Source of the DNA: Mesobacillus maritimus
Lineage (GTDB): Bacteria > Bacillota > Bacilli > Bacillales > Cytobacillaceae
Assembly (NCBI RefSeq): GCF_019749255.1
Contig: NZ_JACWFH010000008.1
Span: 126,352-190,351 of the forward strand
Direction: 5' to 3'
Length of the DNA: 64,000 bases
The notes below the pieces were generated by a model. The model did not search any database. It saw nothing but the letters and a program-made list of their open reading frames with translations, and was not told the DNA's origin. A program made the translations under genes and the position numbers. Numbering within the stretch: the stretch's first letter is position 1; each line of letters starts with the position of its first letter. This document shows, piece by piece, positions 56,127 to 64,000 of the stretch.

Positions 56127-56835
56127 ATGTCTAAAAGAACAAGAACGTCTAAAATCGACAAATGGATTAAAGTAGGTCGTGGACCTGGCATTGGCTCAGA
56201 ATAAAACGTGGTTGAATATTCAAGATGGTTCCTTCGTTAGAACGCTCTCCCGATTGAAAGGAATCAAAAACAAGAAGGCAGCACGAATTCTTGTCCGAGT
56301 TTGAACGAAATTACTTTTATTTATCTGAATACTGGGGTTTCCGTTGGAAGAAACAATGGTCATTGCAGATGAGTTAGGTATTAAACATCCTACAGATACT
56401 AAAACGAATGAACCAATTGTGATGACAACTGATTTTTTATAAACTTTAGATAAAGGACAAGTCGTGTTTGAGGTTGCTCGAACAATCAAGATGAAAGAAG
56501 AATTGTTAAATGAGCGGGTTCTTGAGAAGCATGAAATAGAAAGAGAGTATTGGCAGCGAAGAGATATTGATTGGGGTATTGTAACAGAAGAAGAAATTGC
56601 AAAAACGAAGGCACGTAATATTAGTTATATACATGACTATCTTCTTTACTTTAATTGGGAAGATGGTTGGTTGGGAAATAAATATAACATACCCTGAAGA
56701 AATGAGAAAGTTGCGTGGATGGATTGTAACTTAGCAGAAAACTATATGCATATTCCAATCGATTTAAAAGGACTAATTAATAAAAAGTTAACAATCCCAA
56801 ATGTTTTTAGAGGGAAAGTTGTTCATAAATCATAA
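56127..56835 (+). pseudogene. tnsA: Decayed Tn7-like transposase endonuclease subunit TnsA
   Basis: Fragments in changing frames keep the order of TnsA: MSKRTRTSKIDKWIK (56127), then KTWLNIQD, VPSL and TLSRLKGIK after frameshifts, then HEFLSEFERNYFYLSEYW in another frame. Next come LEETMVIADELGIKHPTD and PIVMTTDFL followed by a stop, VARTIKMKEELLNERVLEK and YWQRRDIDWGIVTEEEI (intact frame 56464-56697). At least four frameshifts or stops. TnsA cuts the 5' ends of Tn7-type elements. No tnsB, tnsC or later genes follow, so this is a deletion remnant. Confidence 0.85.
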
Positions 56836-56846
56836 ATCGACTAATA

Positions 56847-56882
56847 GGTGCTATCTAATAACAAGGATTAGCACTTATTTTC
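56847..56882 (+). terminator. Possible terminator after the tnsA relic
   Basis: GGTGCTA pairs with TAGCACT around a 15-base loop, then TATTTTCTTTTT. Confidence 0.45.
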
Positions 56883-56990
56883 TTTTTAAGATAAATTATT
56901 GAATAAATAAGGAATCGATGTATATCTAAAATTAATAACACTGATTTATTATTGGTAAAAATAATTCGCAAAGTGAAGGAGAAGAAGCTT

Positions 56991-57683
56991 ATGGTTGAGC
57001 AAATAAGGATTTTAGTAGTAGAAGATGATAATGATATAAATCAATTACTATGTAACATTATTAGAAAAAGTGGCTACTCTCCTCAGCTTGCATTTTCTGG
57101 TACAGAAGCAATGCTCTATTTGGAAAAGAAGGATTGGGATATGGTATTGCTCGATCTTATGCTTCCAGGGATGTCTGGAGATGTAATTCTTACAAAGATT
57201 GCTGAACACAGTAATATCCCAGTTATCATTATTTCTGCAAAATTGGATCAACAAACAAAAATAAGTATGTTAAGAACAGGAGCAGACGATTATATTACAA
57301 AGCCCTTCGATAATGAGGAGGTTTCTGCCAGAATCGAATCTCATTTAAGAAGATACCAGCGAATAAATAAGTTACCAAACACGAAGAAACTAATACATAA
57401 GGATATTGAAGTTGATTCAGAAGCGAGAACTGTATGTGTACAAAGGCAGGAACTAAATTTTACAGCACGTGAATACGAGATATTGGTTCTTTTAATGTCA
57501 TCACCAAAGAAGGTTTTCACAAAGAAAAATTTGTTTGAAAGTGTTTGGAAAGAGGCGTTCTATAGGGATGACAATACGATTAATGTACATATAAGCAACA
57601 TACGAAACAAGTTGGCAGCCATTAACCCAGATGAGCAATATATCGAGACCATTTGGGGAATGGGGTATCGACTTAAAACTTAA
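56991..57683 (+). CDS. OmpR-family response regulator
   Basis: 230 residues. Receiver domain with acidic pocket VVEDDND, phospho-acceptor Asp in VLLDLMLPGMSG, and Lys in DYITKPFDNEE. C-terminal winged helix with FTAREYEILVLLMSSP and the NTINVHISNIRNKL recognition helix region. Start ATG 56991 follows GGAG. The ORF extends upstream without support. The kinase gene is third in line after an ABC transporter, so the four genes form one functional unit. Confidence 0.9.
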   Translation: MVEQIRILVVEDDNDINQLLCNIIRKSGYSPQLAFSGTEAMLYLEKKDWDMVLLDLMLPGMSGDVILTKIAEHSNIPVIIISAKLDQQTKISMLRTGADDYITKPFDNEEVSARIESHLRRYQRINKLPNTKKLIHKDIEVDSEARTVCVQRQELNFTAREYEILVLLMSSPKKVFTKKNLFESVWKEAFYRDDNTINVHISNIRNKLAAINPDEQYIETIWGMGYRLKT

Positions 57684-57734
57684 GGTTTTCTTAAGATTCT
57701 CCTTAAGAGTCTGTTAAGGTTTCCTTTCTATGCT
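57680..57734 (+). promoter_or_regulatory. Four TTAAG direct repeats and promoter of the ABC transporter genes
   Basis: TTAAGG (57680), TTAAGA (57691), TTAAGA (57703) and TTAAGG (57714) recur every 11 to 12 bases, one per helical turn. A -10-like TATGCT lies at 57729-57734, and no good -35 is present. Such spacing is typical of OmpR-type regulator binding as an activator. The upstream response regulator is the obvious candidate. Confidence 0.65.
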
Positions 57735-57762
57735 AAAAGCATCATGTTGAGGAGGGAAATTC

Positions 57763-58686
57763 ATGAGCGATTATGTACTGAAAACAAGTAACTTAACAAA
57801 ACAATTTAAAAATCAAGTTGCTCTAAATAAAGTGAACCTATCCATTAAAAAAGGTTCCATTTATGGTTTCATTGGACAAAATGGTGCTGGAAAGTCTACA
57901 TTTATTCGAATTGTTACAGGTCTTGCTAGTCCAACTACTGGGTCCATTGAATTATTCGGGCAAAGCAACGGTCAGGAACTCATTAAGGCTAGGAAGCGGA
58001 TTGGCACAATCATAGAAGGACCGGCATTATATCCACATATGACTGCTGCTGAAAATTTAGAAGCACACCGGCTTTTAAAAGGAATTCCGGGGAACGAATG
58101 TGTAGAAAGAACGCTTGCAATAGTAGGTCTTCAGGATACAGGGAAAAAGAAGGCAAAGAACTTTTCATTAGGTATGAAACAGAGGCTTGGAATAGGCATA
58201 GCTTTACTTGGAGATCCTGAATTTTTAATTCTTGATGAGCCTATCAACGGCCTAGATCCGATGGGGGTCGTTGAAATACGTGAGTTATTGAAAAAATTAA
58301 ATCAGGAATATGGTATGACCATTTTAATTTCCAGCCATATATTGAGTGAATTACATTTACTTGCCACCCATTATGGGATTATTCATAAAGGTAATTTATT
58401 GGAACAATTAACGGTAGATGAGCTAAATGCAAAATGTCAGCAATTTTTGCATATCAAAGTAAATAATCCTGAAAAGGCTGCCACTATTATTGAAACAATG
58501 CTTTCAACAAATAACTTTGAAGTCATGCCAGATGGTTGTATTAAACTATTCGACTATGTTGATACCCCTGGGAAGGTTTCCTCCATTCTTGTAAATGAGG
58601 GACTGGTCATTGAGCAACTCATGCCAATTGGACAGGATTTGGAATCTTATTTTATGAATCGTATTGGGGGTATTCATCGTGGATAA
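57763..58686 (+). CDS. ABC transporter ATP-binding protein, BcrA-like
   Basis: 307 residues. Walker A GQNGAGKST (about 39-47), signature FSLGMKQRLGIGIALL, Walker B FLILDEPINGLDP and switch ISSHILSELH. The sequence style (EGPALYPHMTAAENL, DEPxNGLDP) is that of bacitracin/lantibiotic self-protection exporters (BcrA, NisF type). Substrate unknown. The permease start overlaps its stop by eight bases. Confidence 0.88.
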   Translation: MSDYVLKTSNLTKQFKNQVALNKVNLSIKKGSIYGFIGQNGAGKSTFIRIVTGLASPTTGSIELFGQSNGQELIKARKRIGTIIEGPALYPHMTAAENLEAHRLLKGIPGNECVERTLAIVGLQDTGKKKAKNFSLGMKQRLGIGIALLGDPEFLILDEPINGLDPMGVVEIRELLKKLNQEYGMTILISSHILSELHLLATHYGIIHKGNLLEQLTVDELNAKCQQFLHIKVNNPEKAATIIETMLSTNNFEVMPDGCIKLFDYVDTPGKVSSILVNEGLVIEQLMPIGQDLESYFMNRIGGIHRG

Positions 58687-59428
58687 TCTATTTAAGGCAG
58701 AATGGTTTAAATTGAAGAAAGATCGATCACTTTGGACATTAATCATCATTCTAACGGCTGTTAGTCTTTCCTATCCTTTATTAATTGTATTTGATGAGGG
58801 AGCAGGTGCAATTAAGGTAATGGATTTTTATCGAAATACCATCCTCGAGGGAAATAACTATGTCATAAGACTTGTTCCTTGTATATTAGCCGGCTTCTTT
58901 ATATCTAGCGAATATTCAATTGGAACGATGAAAAGTATTGCTGCTTCTGGAAATAGTAGGGTCCGCCTTTATTTTGCAAAATTGATTGTCTACTCCATTG
59001 GTGCTATTTTAATTTCATTGATTTTTCCCATTATTTTTACGGGAGCTGTCTCAGTTTCCCTTCAATTTAATGGAATGCCGGGAATCGGATACTTTGCAGG
59101 AACAATTGGATTAACCATTCTTTATACAATAGCATTTGCGTCAATGATGGCTTTGTTTGCCACAATCTTTACTGATAGTGGGAAGGCAATCGGCTTTATG
59201 CTTATCTTTTTCATTATTTTTGATAGTATTTTATATTTATTGAGTGGTGTATCCCCGGTATTTGAAACCATTTTTAACTATTCTGTATTTAAGTTATTTT
59301 TAGATATAGTAAATCTAGACACAGTCCATGGTGCTGAAATGATTAAATTGATTCTAACTCCAGTTGTAACTTTTGTAGCTTTCGGAATTTTGGGGAGTAT
59401 TTTATTCCATAAAAAGGAAATAAAATAA
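58679..59428 (+). CDS. ABC transporter permease, BcrB/ABC-2 type
   Basis: 249 residues, six hydrophobic segments. N-terminal NLFKAEWFKLKKDRSLW is typical of the NisE/BcrB permease family. Middle part EYSIGTMKSIAASGNSR. GTG 58679 is coupled to the ATPase gene. Probably exports or expels a peptide or membrane-active compound. Confidence 0.85.
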   Translation: MDNLFKAEWFKLKKDRSLWTLIIILTAVSLSYPLLIVFDEGAGAIKVMDFYRNTILEGNNYVIRLVPCILAGFFISSEYSIGTMKSIAASGNSRVRLYFAKLIVYSIGAILISLIFPIIFTGAVSVSLQFNGMPGIGYFAGTIGLTILYTIAFASMMALFATIFTDSGKAIGFMLIFFIIFDSILYLLSGVSPVFETIFNYSVFKLFLDIVNLDTVHGAEMIKLILTPVVTFVAFGILGSILFHKKEIK

Positions 59429-59447
59429 CGGATGGTGGGTGAGAGAA

Positions 59448-60371
59448 ATGATCTATGTGACAATGATTTTAATTTTTATTGCATTATTTATTCTCATCCG
59501 CCTTATTTTCCTGAAAAAAGAAATAAGAAGTGTTACTGAACAATTACAGGAGAGACACCACGATGAAATAGATAAGAAAATAAGGCTTTCTTTTTTTGAT
59601 AAGGATTTAGAAAAGATGGCGAAGGAAATTAATGTTCAAATAGATGAAACGAAGAAGGCCAACGCACAAAAAAGACGTACAGAGAATGAGTTAAAGCAAG
59701 CCATTTCAAATATTTCACATGATATTCGTACACCGATGACTTCTATTTTGGGGTATATTCAATTTCTGGAAGATGATCATATTCCTTCTGAAATAAGAAA
59801 AGAGTATATTTTGATTGTAAAAAATGGTGCATTAAGGCTAAAAGTGTTACTAGAAGACTTTTTTGAACTGTCTGTTATCGAGTCAACAGATTATCCATTA
59901 AAGCTAGAATTCATTCAATTAAATGATTTAGTTCTGGAGGTTTTGGTAGGGTTTTATGAAGAATTCAATCAAAAAAATATTCAGCCGACTATTAATATTC
60001 CAAAGGACGATATAAGGGTTAAGGCTGATTCTTCTGCAGTAAAGAGGGTAATTGAAAACTTGGTTACAAACGCTTTAAAGCATTCCACTGGTAATGTAAC
60101 AATTACTCTGAAAAGTACCCATTCCTTTATTGAGCTTACGGTTAGCAATCCAGCTTCGCAATTAAAGGAAGAAGATCTTTTTCACTTGTTTGATCGCTTT
60201 TATAAGGCAGATCAATCAAGAAAGGGAAAAGGAACAGGACTCGGATTATCCATTGCAAAAAGTTTAATGGAAAAAATGAATGGAAATCTTTCTGCGGAAT
60301 TGAAAGACAACCAATTATTTATGAAATGTAGGTGGAAAATCTCAGAATACCAAAAGAGCAAGAATTGTTGA
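59448..60371 (+). CDS. Sensor histidine kinase with short membrane anchor
   Basis: 307 residues. One N-terminal membrane helix (about 2-22, possibly a tight hairpin), a coiled-coil linker, then the kinase core: H box NISHDIRTPM, N box NLVTNALKHS, and G boxes FDRFYKADQS and GKGTGLGLSIA. No extracellular sensor domain, so it may sense through the membrane or the transporter. 19 bases after the permease. Partner of the response regulator at 56991. Confidence 0.88.
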   Translation: MIYVTMILIFIALFILIRLIFLKKEIRSVTEQLQERHHDEIDKKIRLSFFDKDLEKMAKEINVQIDETKKANAQKRRTENELKQAISNISHDIRTPMTSILGYIQFLEDDHIPSEIRKEYILIVKNGALRLKVLLEDFFELSVIESTDYPLKLEFIQLNDLVLEVLVGFYEEFNQKNIQPTINIPKDDIRVKADSSAVKRVIENLVTNALKHSTGNVTITLKSTHSFIELTVSNPASQLKEEDLFHLFDRFYKADQSRKGKGTGLGLSIAKSLMEKMNGNLSAELKDNQLFMKCRWKISEYQKSKNC

Positions 60372-60666
60372 ACTGAATGCCCTAAAGAGAGAGAGTTTAG
60401 TTAAATAAGAACTGCGGTAAAATGATGCTGTTAAATTCTTACTTAGGTGTTGATGCTGAATAATCGTAAAGCAAAAAAATATGACAATCAAAACTTATTC
60501 GATTTTAGAAAAAAGCAAATTATATCGAGTAAATGATATTGATTAGAGATGTTTTCTAATCAAAATTTTTGAAGTAATCCTTCAATAAACGGGGGCGTTT
60601 GTGGAAGAGCTAATCGCAGAAAATGATCAAACTTTTTTGTAAAATTTGTGAAATATTTTACAGAAA

Positions 60667-60712
60667 AAGAACCCGTTTTGATCAATCTTTTTTCAAAACG
60701 GGTTCTTTTTTA
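60667..60712 (+). terminator. Terminator of the kinase/ABC gene cluster
   Basis: AAGAACCCGTTTTGA pairs with TCAAAACGGGTTCTT, then TTTTA. Loop TCAATCTTTTTT. Confidence 0.8.
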
Positions 60713-60769
60713 GTTGCGAAAGATGTGGCTTTGTGAGGTATTTTTGATCAAACTTTTTTTAAAAGCTAC

Positions 60770-60802
60770 AAGAGGATGGAAAAAATTTTCCATCCTCTTT
60801 TC
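60770..60802 (+). terminator. Hairpin just upstream of splB
   Basis: AGAGGATGGAAAA pairs with TTTTCCATCCTCT, then TTTCTC. It could be a second terminator. Confidence 0.6.
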
Positions 60803-60858
60803 TCATTTCTAGCTCATACTAACGGTACAGAAGAACGGAGAAATGAGGGATATAAAAA

Positions 60859-61884
60859 ATGGAGCCATTTTTACCACAGCTGGTTTATATAGAGCCTCGT
60901 GCGCTAGAATATCCTCTCGGGCGAGAGTTAAAAGAGAAATTTGAAAAGATGGGGGTAGAAATTAGAGAAACTACATCCCACAATCAAGTAAGAGGGATTC
61001 CTGGGGACAATGAACTCCAAAAATATCGGAATGCAAAATCAACTCTCGTTGTGGGGATAAGAAAGACGCTAAAGTTTGATACCTCCAAACCATCGGCTGA
61101 ATATGCCATTCCGCTTGCGACTGGTTGTATGGGACATTGTCATTATTGTTATCTACAAACAACCCTTGGGAGTAAGCCATATATCCGAACATATGTAAAT
61201 CTGGATGAAATTTTCGAACAAGCTGAAAAGTATATGGAGGAGAGGAAGCCCGAGTTTACAAGGTTTGAGGCCGCATGTACCTCTGATATCGTCGGAATAG
61301 ATCATCTTACACATTCTTTAAAGAAAGCAATTGAGTATTTTGGAGAATCAGAATATGGGCAACTTAGATTCGTAACAAAATTTCATCATGTTGACCATTT
61401 ACTTGATGCTAAACATAATGGAAAGACTCGCTTTCGCTTTAGCATTAATTCCAGATATGTAATTAAGAATTTTGAGCCTGGAACTTCCTCCTTTGATGAA
61501 CGAATTGAGGCAGCGCGAAAGGTAGCCGGGGCTGGATACCCACTAGGATTTATTGTTGCTCCGATTTATCGTCACGAAGGCTGGGAGGAAGGATATCATG
61601 AATTGTTTGAACGTCTCCATCAGTCTCTTGAAGGAATTAATCACGATGATATAACGTTCGAACTGATTCAACATCGTTTCACAAAACCAGCGAAAAAGGT
61701 CATTATGAAACGATATCCCAAAACAAAATTGGAGATGGATGAAGAAAAACGTAAATATAAATGGGGTCGTTATGGAATTGGCAAATATGTGTATCAGACG
61801 GATGAGGCCAAGGAACTTGAGACCTCTATACGAGAGTCGATCCATCACTTTTTCCCTAAAGCAGAAATACAGTATTTCACTTGA
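60859..61884 (+). CDS. splB: Spore photoproduct lyase SplB
   Basis: Radical-SAM enzyme that repairs the UV spore photoproduct in DNA at germination. 341 residues: C90-X3-C94-X2-C97 binds the [4Fe-4S] cluster (TGCMGHCHYCYLQ), and C140 (EAACTSD) is the catalytic H-donor equivalent of B. subtilis C141. Tyr radicals are in the same region. Expected forespore expression under sigma-G. The splA partner gene of B. subtilis is not seen upstream. Confidence 0.95.
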   Translation: MEPFLPQLVYIEPRALEYPLGRELKEKFEKMGVEIRETTSHNQVRGIPGDNELQKYRNAKSTLVVGIRKTLKFDTSKPSAEYAIPLATGCMGHCHYCYLQTTLGSKPYIRTYVNLDEIFEQAEKYMEERKPEFTRFEAACTSDIVGIDHLTHSLKKAIEYFGESEYGQLRFVTKFHHVDHLLDAKHNGKTRFRFSINSRYVIKNFEPGTSSFDERIEAARKVAGAGYPLGFIVAPIYRHEGWEEGYHELFERLHQSLEGINHDDITFELIQHRFTKPAKKVIMKRYPKTKLEMDEEKRKYKWGRYGIGKYVYQTDEAKELETSIRESIHHFFPKAEIQYFT

Positions 61885-61972
61885 TGGGATTTTTTTGCTT
61901 GTACGCCGTACTATTTTACACACAAGTCGCTTAAAAATGTAACAAGCAAGTTACTGATTGGAGTGGACTTGT

Positions 61973-62857
61973 ATGTATATAGACGGCGTTTTTTCAGGGG
62001 GAGGAATAAAGGCGTTCTCTCTCATTGGGGCTTGTCAAGCAGTAGAGGAAAAGGGCTTACGCTTTAAAAGGGTTGCAGGTACGAGTGCGGGGTCCATCGT
62101 GGCTGCCCTTATTGCAGCAGGTTATACAAGTAATGAGATGGCTGAGCTGGTTGATGAATTAGATTTAAAAAGTTTTTTGGACTCCCGAAATACCTTCCTT
62201 CCATCGGGATTAGCAAAATGGTTGTTTATCTATTGGAGACTGGGGCTGTATAAAGGCAAAGAGTTAGAGCGCTGGATTGAGGAAAAGCTTTCAGCTAAAG
62301 GGTTAAGAAGATTTGGGGACCTTCCTCCTGAAAGTTTGCGAGTGATTGCCTCTGACTTAACTAATGGGACGATGATGGTTTTACCGGATGATTTACCGAA
62401 GTATGGGATTAACCCACAAACATTTCCCATTGCAAAAGCAATTAGAATGAGTTGTAGCCTCCCTTTCTTCTTTGAACCAGTCAAGATTAAAGATTATCAA
62501 GGCGCAACTGTCATCGTAGATGGTGGTGTCCTTAGTAACTTTCCGATGTGGCTGTTTGATAAGGAGAATGTCAAAAAAGTTAGGCCTGTGCTCGGATTAA
62601 AACTTAGTCATCATTTGAGCGAACACCCTCGTCATAAAATTAATAATGCGATTCATATGTTTGAGGCGCTATTTGAAACAATGAAAGATGCCCATGATGC
62701 AAGATATATATCACGTAAACATGAGAGAAACATTATTTTTATTCCAACTGACGGAATTATGACGACCGAGTTTGAATTAACGGAAGAAAAGAAACAAGCG
62801 TTAATACAGGTGGGGAGGGATTATGCAAATCGCTTTCTTAAGAGCTGGGGGTATTAA
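61973..62857 (+). CDS. yqhO: Patatin-like phospholipase YqhO
   Basis: 294 residues. Oxyanion loop SGGGIKA (8-14), nucleophile S38 in GTSAGS, and D183 in VDGGVLSNFP, the patatin Ser-Asp dyad. Likely acyl hydrolase on membrane lipids, substrate unknown. ATG 61973 is nine bases from GGAG. The TTG at 61958 lacks a site. Confidence 0.9.
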   Translation: MYIDGVFSGGGIKAFSLIGACQAVEEKGLRFKRVAGTSAGSIVAALIAAGYTSNEMAELVDELDLKSFLDSRNTFLPSGLAKWLFIYWRLGLYKGKELERWIEEKLSAKGLRRFGDLPPESLRVIASDLTNGTMMVLPDDLPKYGINPQTFPIAKAIRMSCSLPFFFEPVKIKDYQGATVIVDGGVLSNFPMWLFDKENVKKVRPVLGLKLSHHLSEHPRHKINNAIHMFEALFETMKDAHDARYISRKHERNIIFIPTDGIMTTEFELTEEKKQALIQVGRDYANRFLKSWGY

Positions 62858-62893
62858 AAAAATCGGACTCAAAACGAGGCCCGATTTTTTTTC
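62856..62893. terminator. Bidirectional terminator between yqhO and yqhP
   Basis: AAAAATCGG pairs with CCGATTTTT, with T-runs on both strands. The hairpin covers the last codons of yqhP. Confidence 0.8.
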
Positions 62894-63243
62894 TTTCCTT
62901 TTCTTCCTTCGATTACGGTAAGGTGCGAGGTATCTTTTCTCTTTTTTCTTGCTGCCGATAGTGATCCAATTGACGTACGTTTAGTAGGAGTTGATTGTTC
63001 CTTCGTTTGATAGCGTTTCTTTGACCGTTTCGCTGCTTTTTTAAAGGCCCTTTGCTCATGGTTCTTTGAAGGGCTAGCTTGTGAAAATCGCTTTACTAAG
63101 AAAAAGATTACTCCGACAACTATTGCCATCCCTGCAATCATTTTAATAAAACCACCTGGGTCTGAAACGAGCTTTGAAATGATTCCGATTGCTGCTAGTA
63201 CGATTAAACCCAAGACTATATAAAATGAAGTTTGATTTTTCAA
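62869..63243 (-). CDS. yqhP: YqhP (SA1362 family) membrane protein
   Basis: About 124 residues. Two N-terminal hydrophobic helices (YIVLGLIVLAAIGII and IAGMAIVVGVIFFLVKR), then a very basic tail (KKAAKRSKKRY, ARKKRKD, GRKGKKKNRASF). Function unknown. TTG 63243 is eight bases from GGAGG and gives MKNQTSFYIV. The open frame goes on to 63285. Confidence 0.8.
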   Translation of the reverse strand: MKNQTSFYIVLGLIVLAAIGIISKLVSDPGGFIKMIAGMAIVVGVIFFLVKRFSQASPSKNHEQRAFKKAAKRSKKRYQTKEQSTPTKRTSIGSLSAARKKRKDTSHLTVIEGRKGKKKNRASF

Positions 63244-63533
63244 AAAAGCCACCTCCCTAAAAGCATCATGAGCATTTTTATTCACTTTTAAACTTGGTCG
63301 AATAATTATTTTTATACAATTTCTTCAGTCTCCCGATATATTCCTGCTATTAGATTCAGGTAAAGAAATTTTTTTGTGAAATTAAATTGGTAACTGTTTT
63401 ATTCCTATCTATATTTTACCAAATAAAAGCGTAAACCTCTAGGTCTATTTGCATAATGACATAGCAAATTATCTAGGAAAAGAATGTAAGGTTTAAGGTG
63501 TCATGGGCATAATAACAAACGGAGGTGCTAGCT

Positions 63534-64000
63534 ATGGCAGAAAATCAAAAGCGACTTGAACAAAATAAACATGAAAAGCCCATGTCCTTTATTTCTATGG
63601 TTGTCTTAACGGGTTTATTTGGGGGGATTTTATGGAGTTCGATCGCTTTACTCGCTTATGTGTTTAACTTTACAGATGTGCGTCCGAATTTAATTCTTGA
63701 ACCATGGGCACTTGGAGATTGGAAGAAAGGATGGATTGGCACTGTTTTTTCTATTTTAATCATTGGTGTTGTATCTATTGTGGCATCCTTAATTTATTAT
63801 GCACTATTAAGAAAATTTAATAATCTCTGGGTTGGTTTGATTTACGGTGCAGGATTATTTTTGCTTGTTTTTTATGTATTGAATCCAATTTTCCCTGGGA
63901 TTGACTCATTTTGGAAGTTATCAAGGGATACATTGATTACCACAGCATGTATTTATGTTTTATATGGGGTATTTATTGGTTACTCAATTTCATTTGAAGA
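63534..64000 (+). CDS. yqhR: YqhR/FigP-like membrane protein, cut by window end
   Basis: The first 155 residues are visible. Hydrophilic N-terminus MAENQKRLEQNKHEKP, then four hydrophobic segments (MVVLTGLFGGILWSSIALLAYVF region, IGTVFSILIIGVVSIVASL, VGLIYGAGLFLLVFYVLNP, LITTACIYVLYGVFIGYSI). GGAGGTG is six bases from the ATG. YqhR is a sporulation membrane protein that, as I recall, was renamed FigP and acts with SpoVAF in germination. The gene continues past 64000. Confidence 0.85.
   Translation, partial: MAENQKRLEQNKHEKPMSFISMVVLTGLFGGILWSSIALLAYVFNFTDVRPNLILEPWALGDWKKGWIGTVFSILIIGVVSIVASLIYYALLRKFNNLWVGLIYGAGLFLLVFYVLNPIFPGIDSFWKLSRDTLITTACIYVLYGVFIGYSISFE

Larger units (their letters stand above)
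60372..60858 (+). other. 487-base intergenic region before splB
   Basis: No ORF of note. Holds two terminator-like hairpins (60667-60712, 60770-60802) and three copies of the motif GATCAAWCTTTTTT at 60625, 60680 and 60746. The middle copy is the loop of the first hairpin. 60372-60600 shows nothing that I can assign. Confidence 0.7.

Overview
The window looks like the chromosome of a spore-forming, low-GC Gram-positive bacterium of the Bacillaceae. The gene order follows the yqf-yqg-yqh region of Bacillus subtilis: ispH, yqfQ, cshB, nfo ... ispG ... sodA, pbpA, pst ... comG ... gcv, lipM ... yqhO, yqhP, yqhR. It carries sporulation and germination genes (a spoVAF-like gene, splB, yqhR), a competence pseudopilus operon, many TTG and GTG starts behind strong AGGAGG sites, and a single-gene cobalamin-dependent ribonucleotide reductase.

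Layout. 1-269: 52-bp palindromic tandem repeats and the ispH terminator. 270-4771: isoprenoid (ispH), yqfQ, cold-shock RNA helicase, AP endonuclease, yqfT. 4858-6975: zinc-uptake operon znuC-znuB-zur with a visible Zur operator. 7014-11158: yqfW nucleotidase, a repeat-rich membrane protein, ispG, yqfZ, DUF1189. 11373-17000: Na/Pi symporter with PhoU tail, yqgC, Fnr-type regulator, sodA, MFS transporter. 17038-23968: PBP2a, then a pstSCAB-phoU phosphate operon behind Pho boxes. 24051-31681: rpmG, folate cyclo-ligase, DUF92, ldh, yqgO, rhomboid, spoVAF-like, yqgQ, glcK. 32071-39394: LtaS-like enzyme, lipoprotein, small yqg genes, MidA-type methyltransferase, Cys-containing HTH regulator. 39628-43926: comGA-GG plus yqzE. 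43959-46419: yqhG and a Snf2 helicase. 46599-50792: tandem glycine riboswitch controlling gcvT-gcvPA-gcvPB. 50856-52282: rhodanese and the octanoyltransferase lipM.

The most unusual part is 52422-56835. The class II ribonucleotide reductase gene nrdJ is cut into four exons by three short ORF-less introns. They have the marks of self-splicing group I introns: U before the 5' splice site, G at the intron end, IGS pairing to the exon, and P7/S elements. All three lie exactly between codons, and two fall inside catalytic motifs (NPCG|EQ and PTG|STG). Joining the exons restores an 853-residue NrdJ. A tandem NrdR operator lies over the promoter. Just downstream is a decayed tnsA gene, the relic of a Tn7-like transposon. 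It is followed by a self-contained response regulator / ABC transporter / histidine kinase module with a four-fold TTAAG operator (56991-60371). The conserved yqh order then resumes with splB, yqhO, yqhP and a yqhR gene cut by the window edge. No tRNA, rRNA, CRISPR array or intact transposon was seen.
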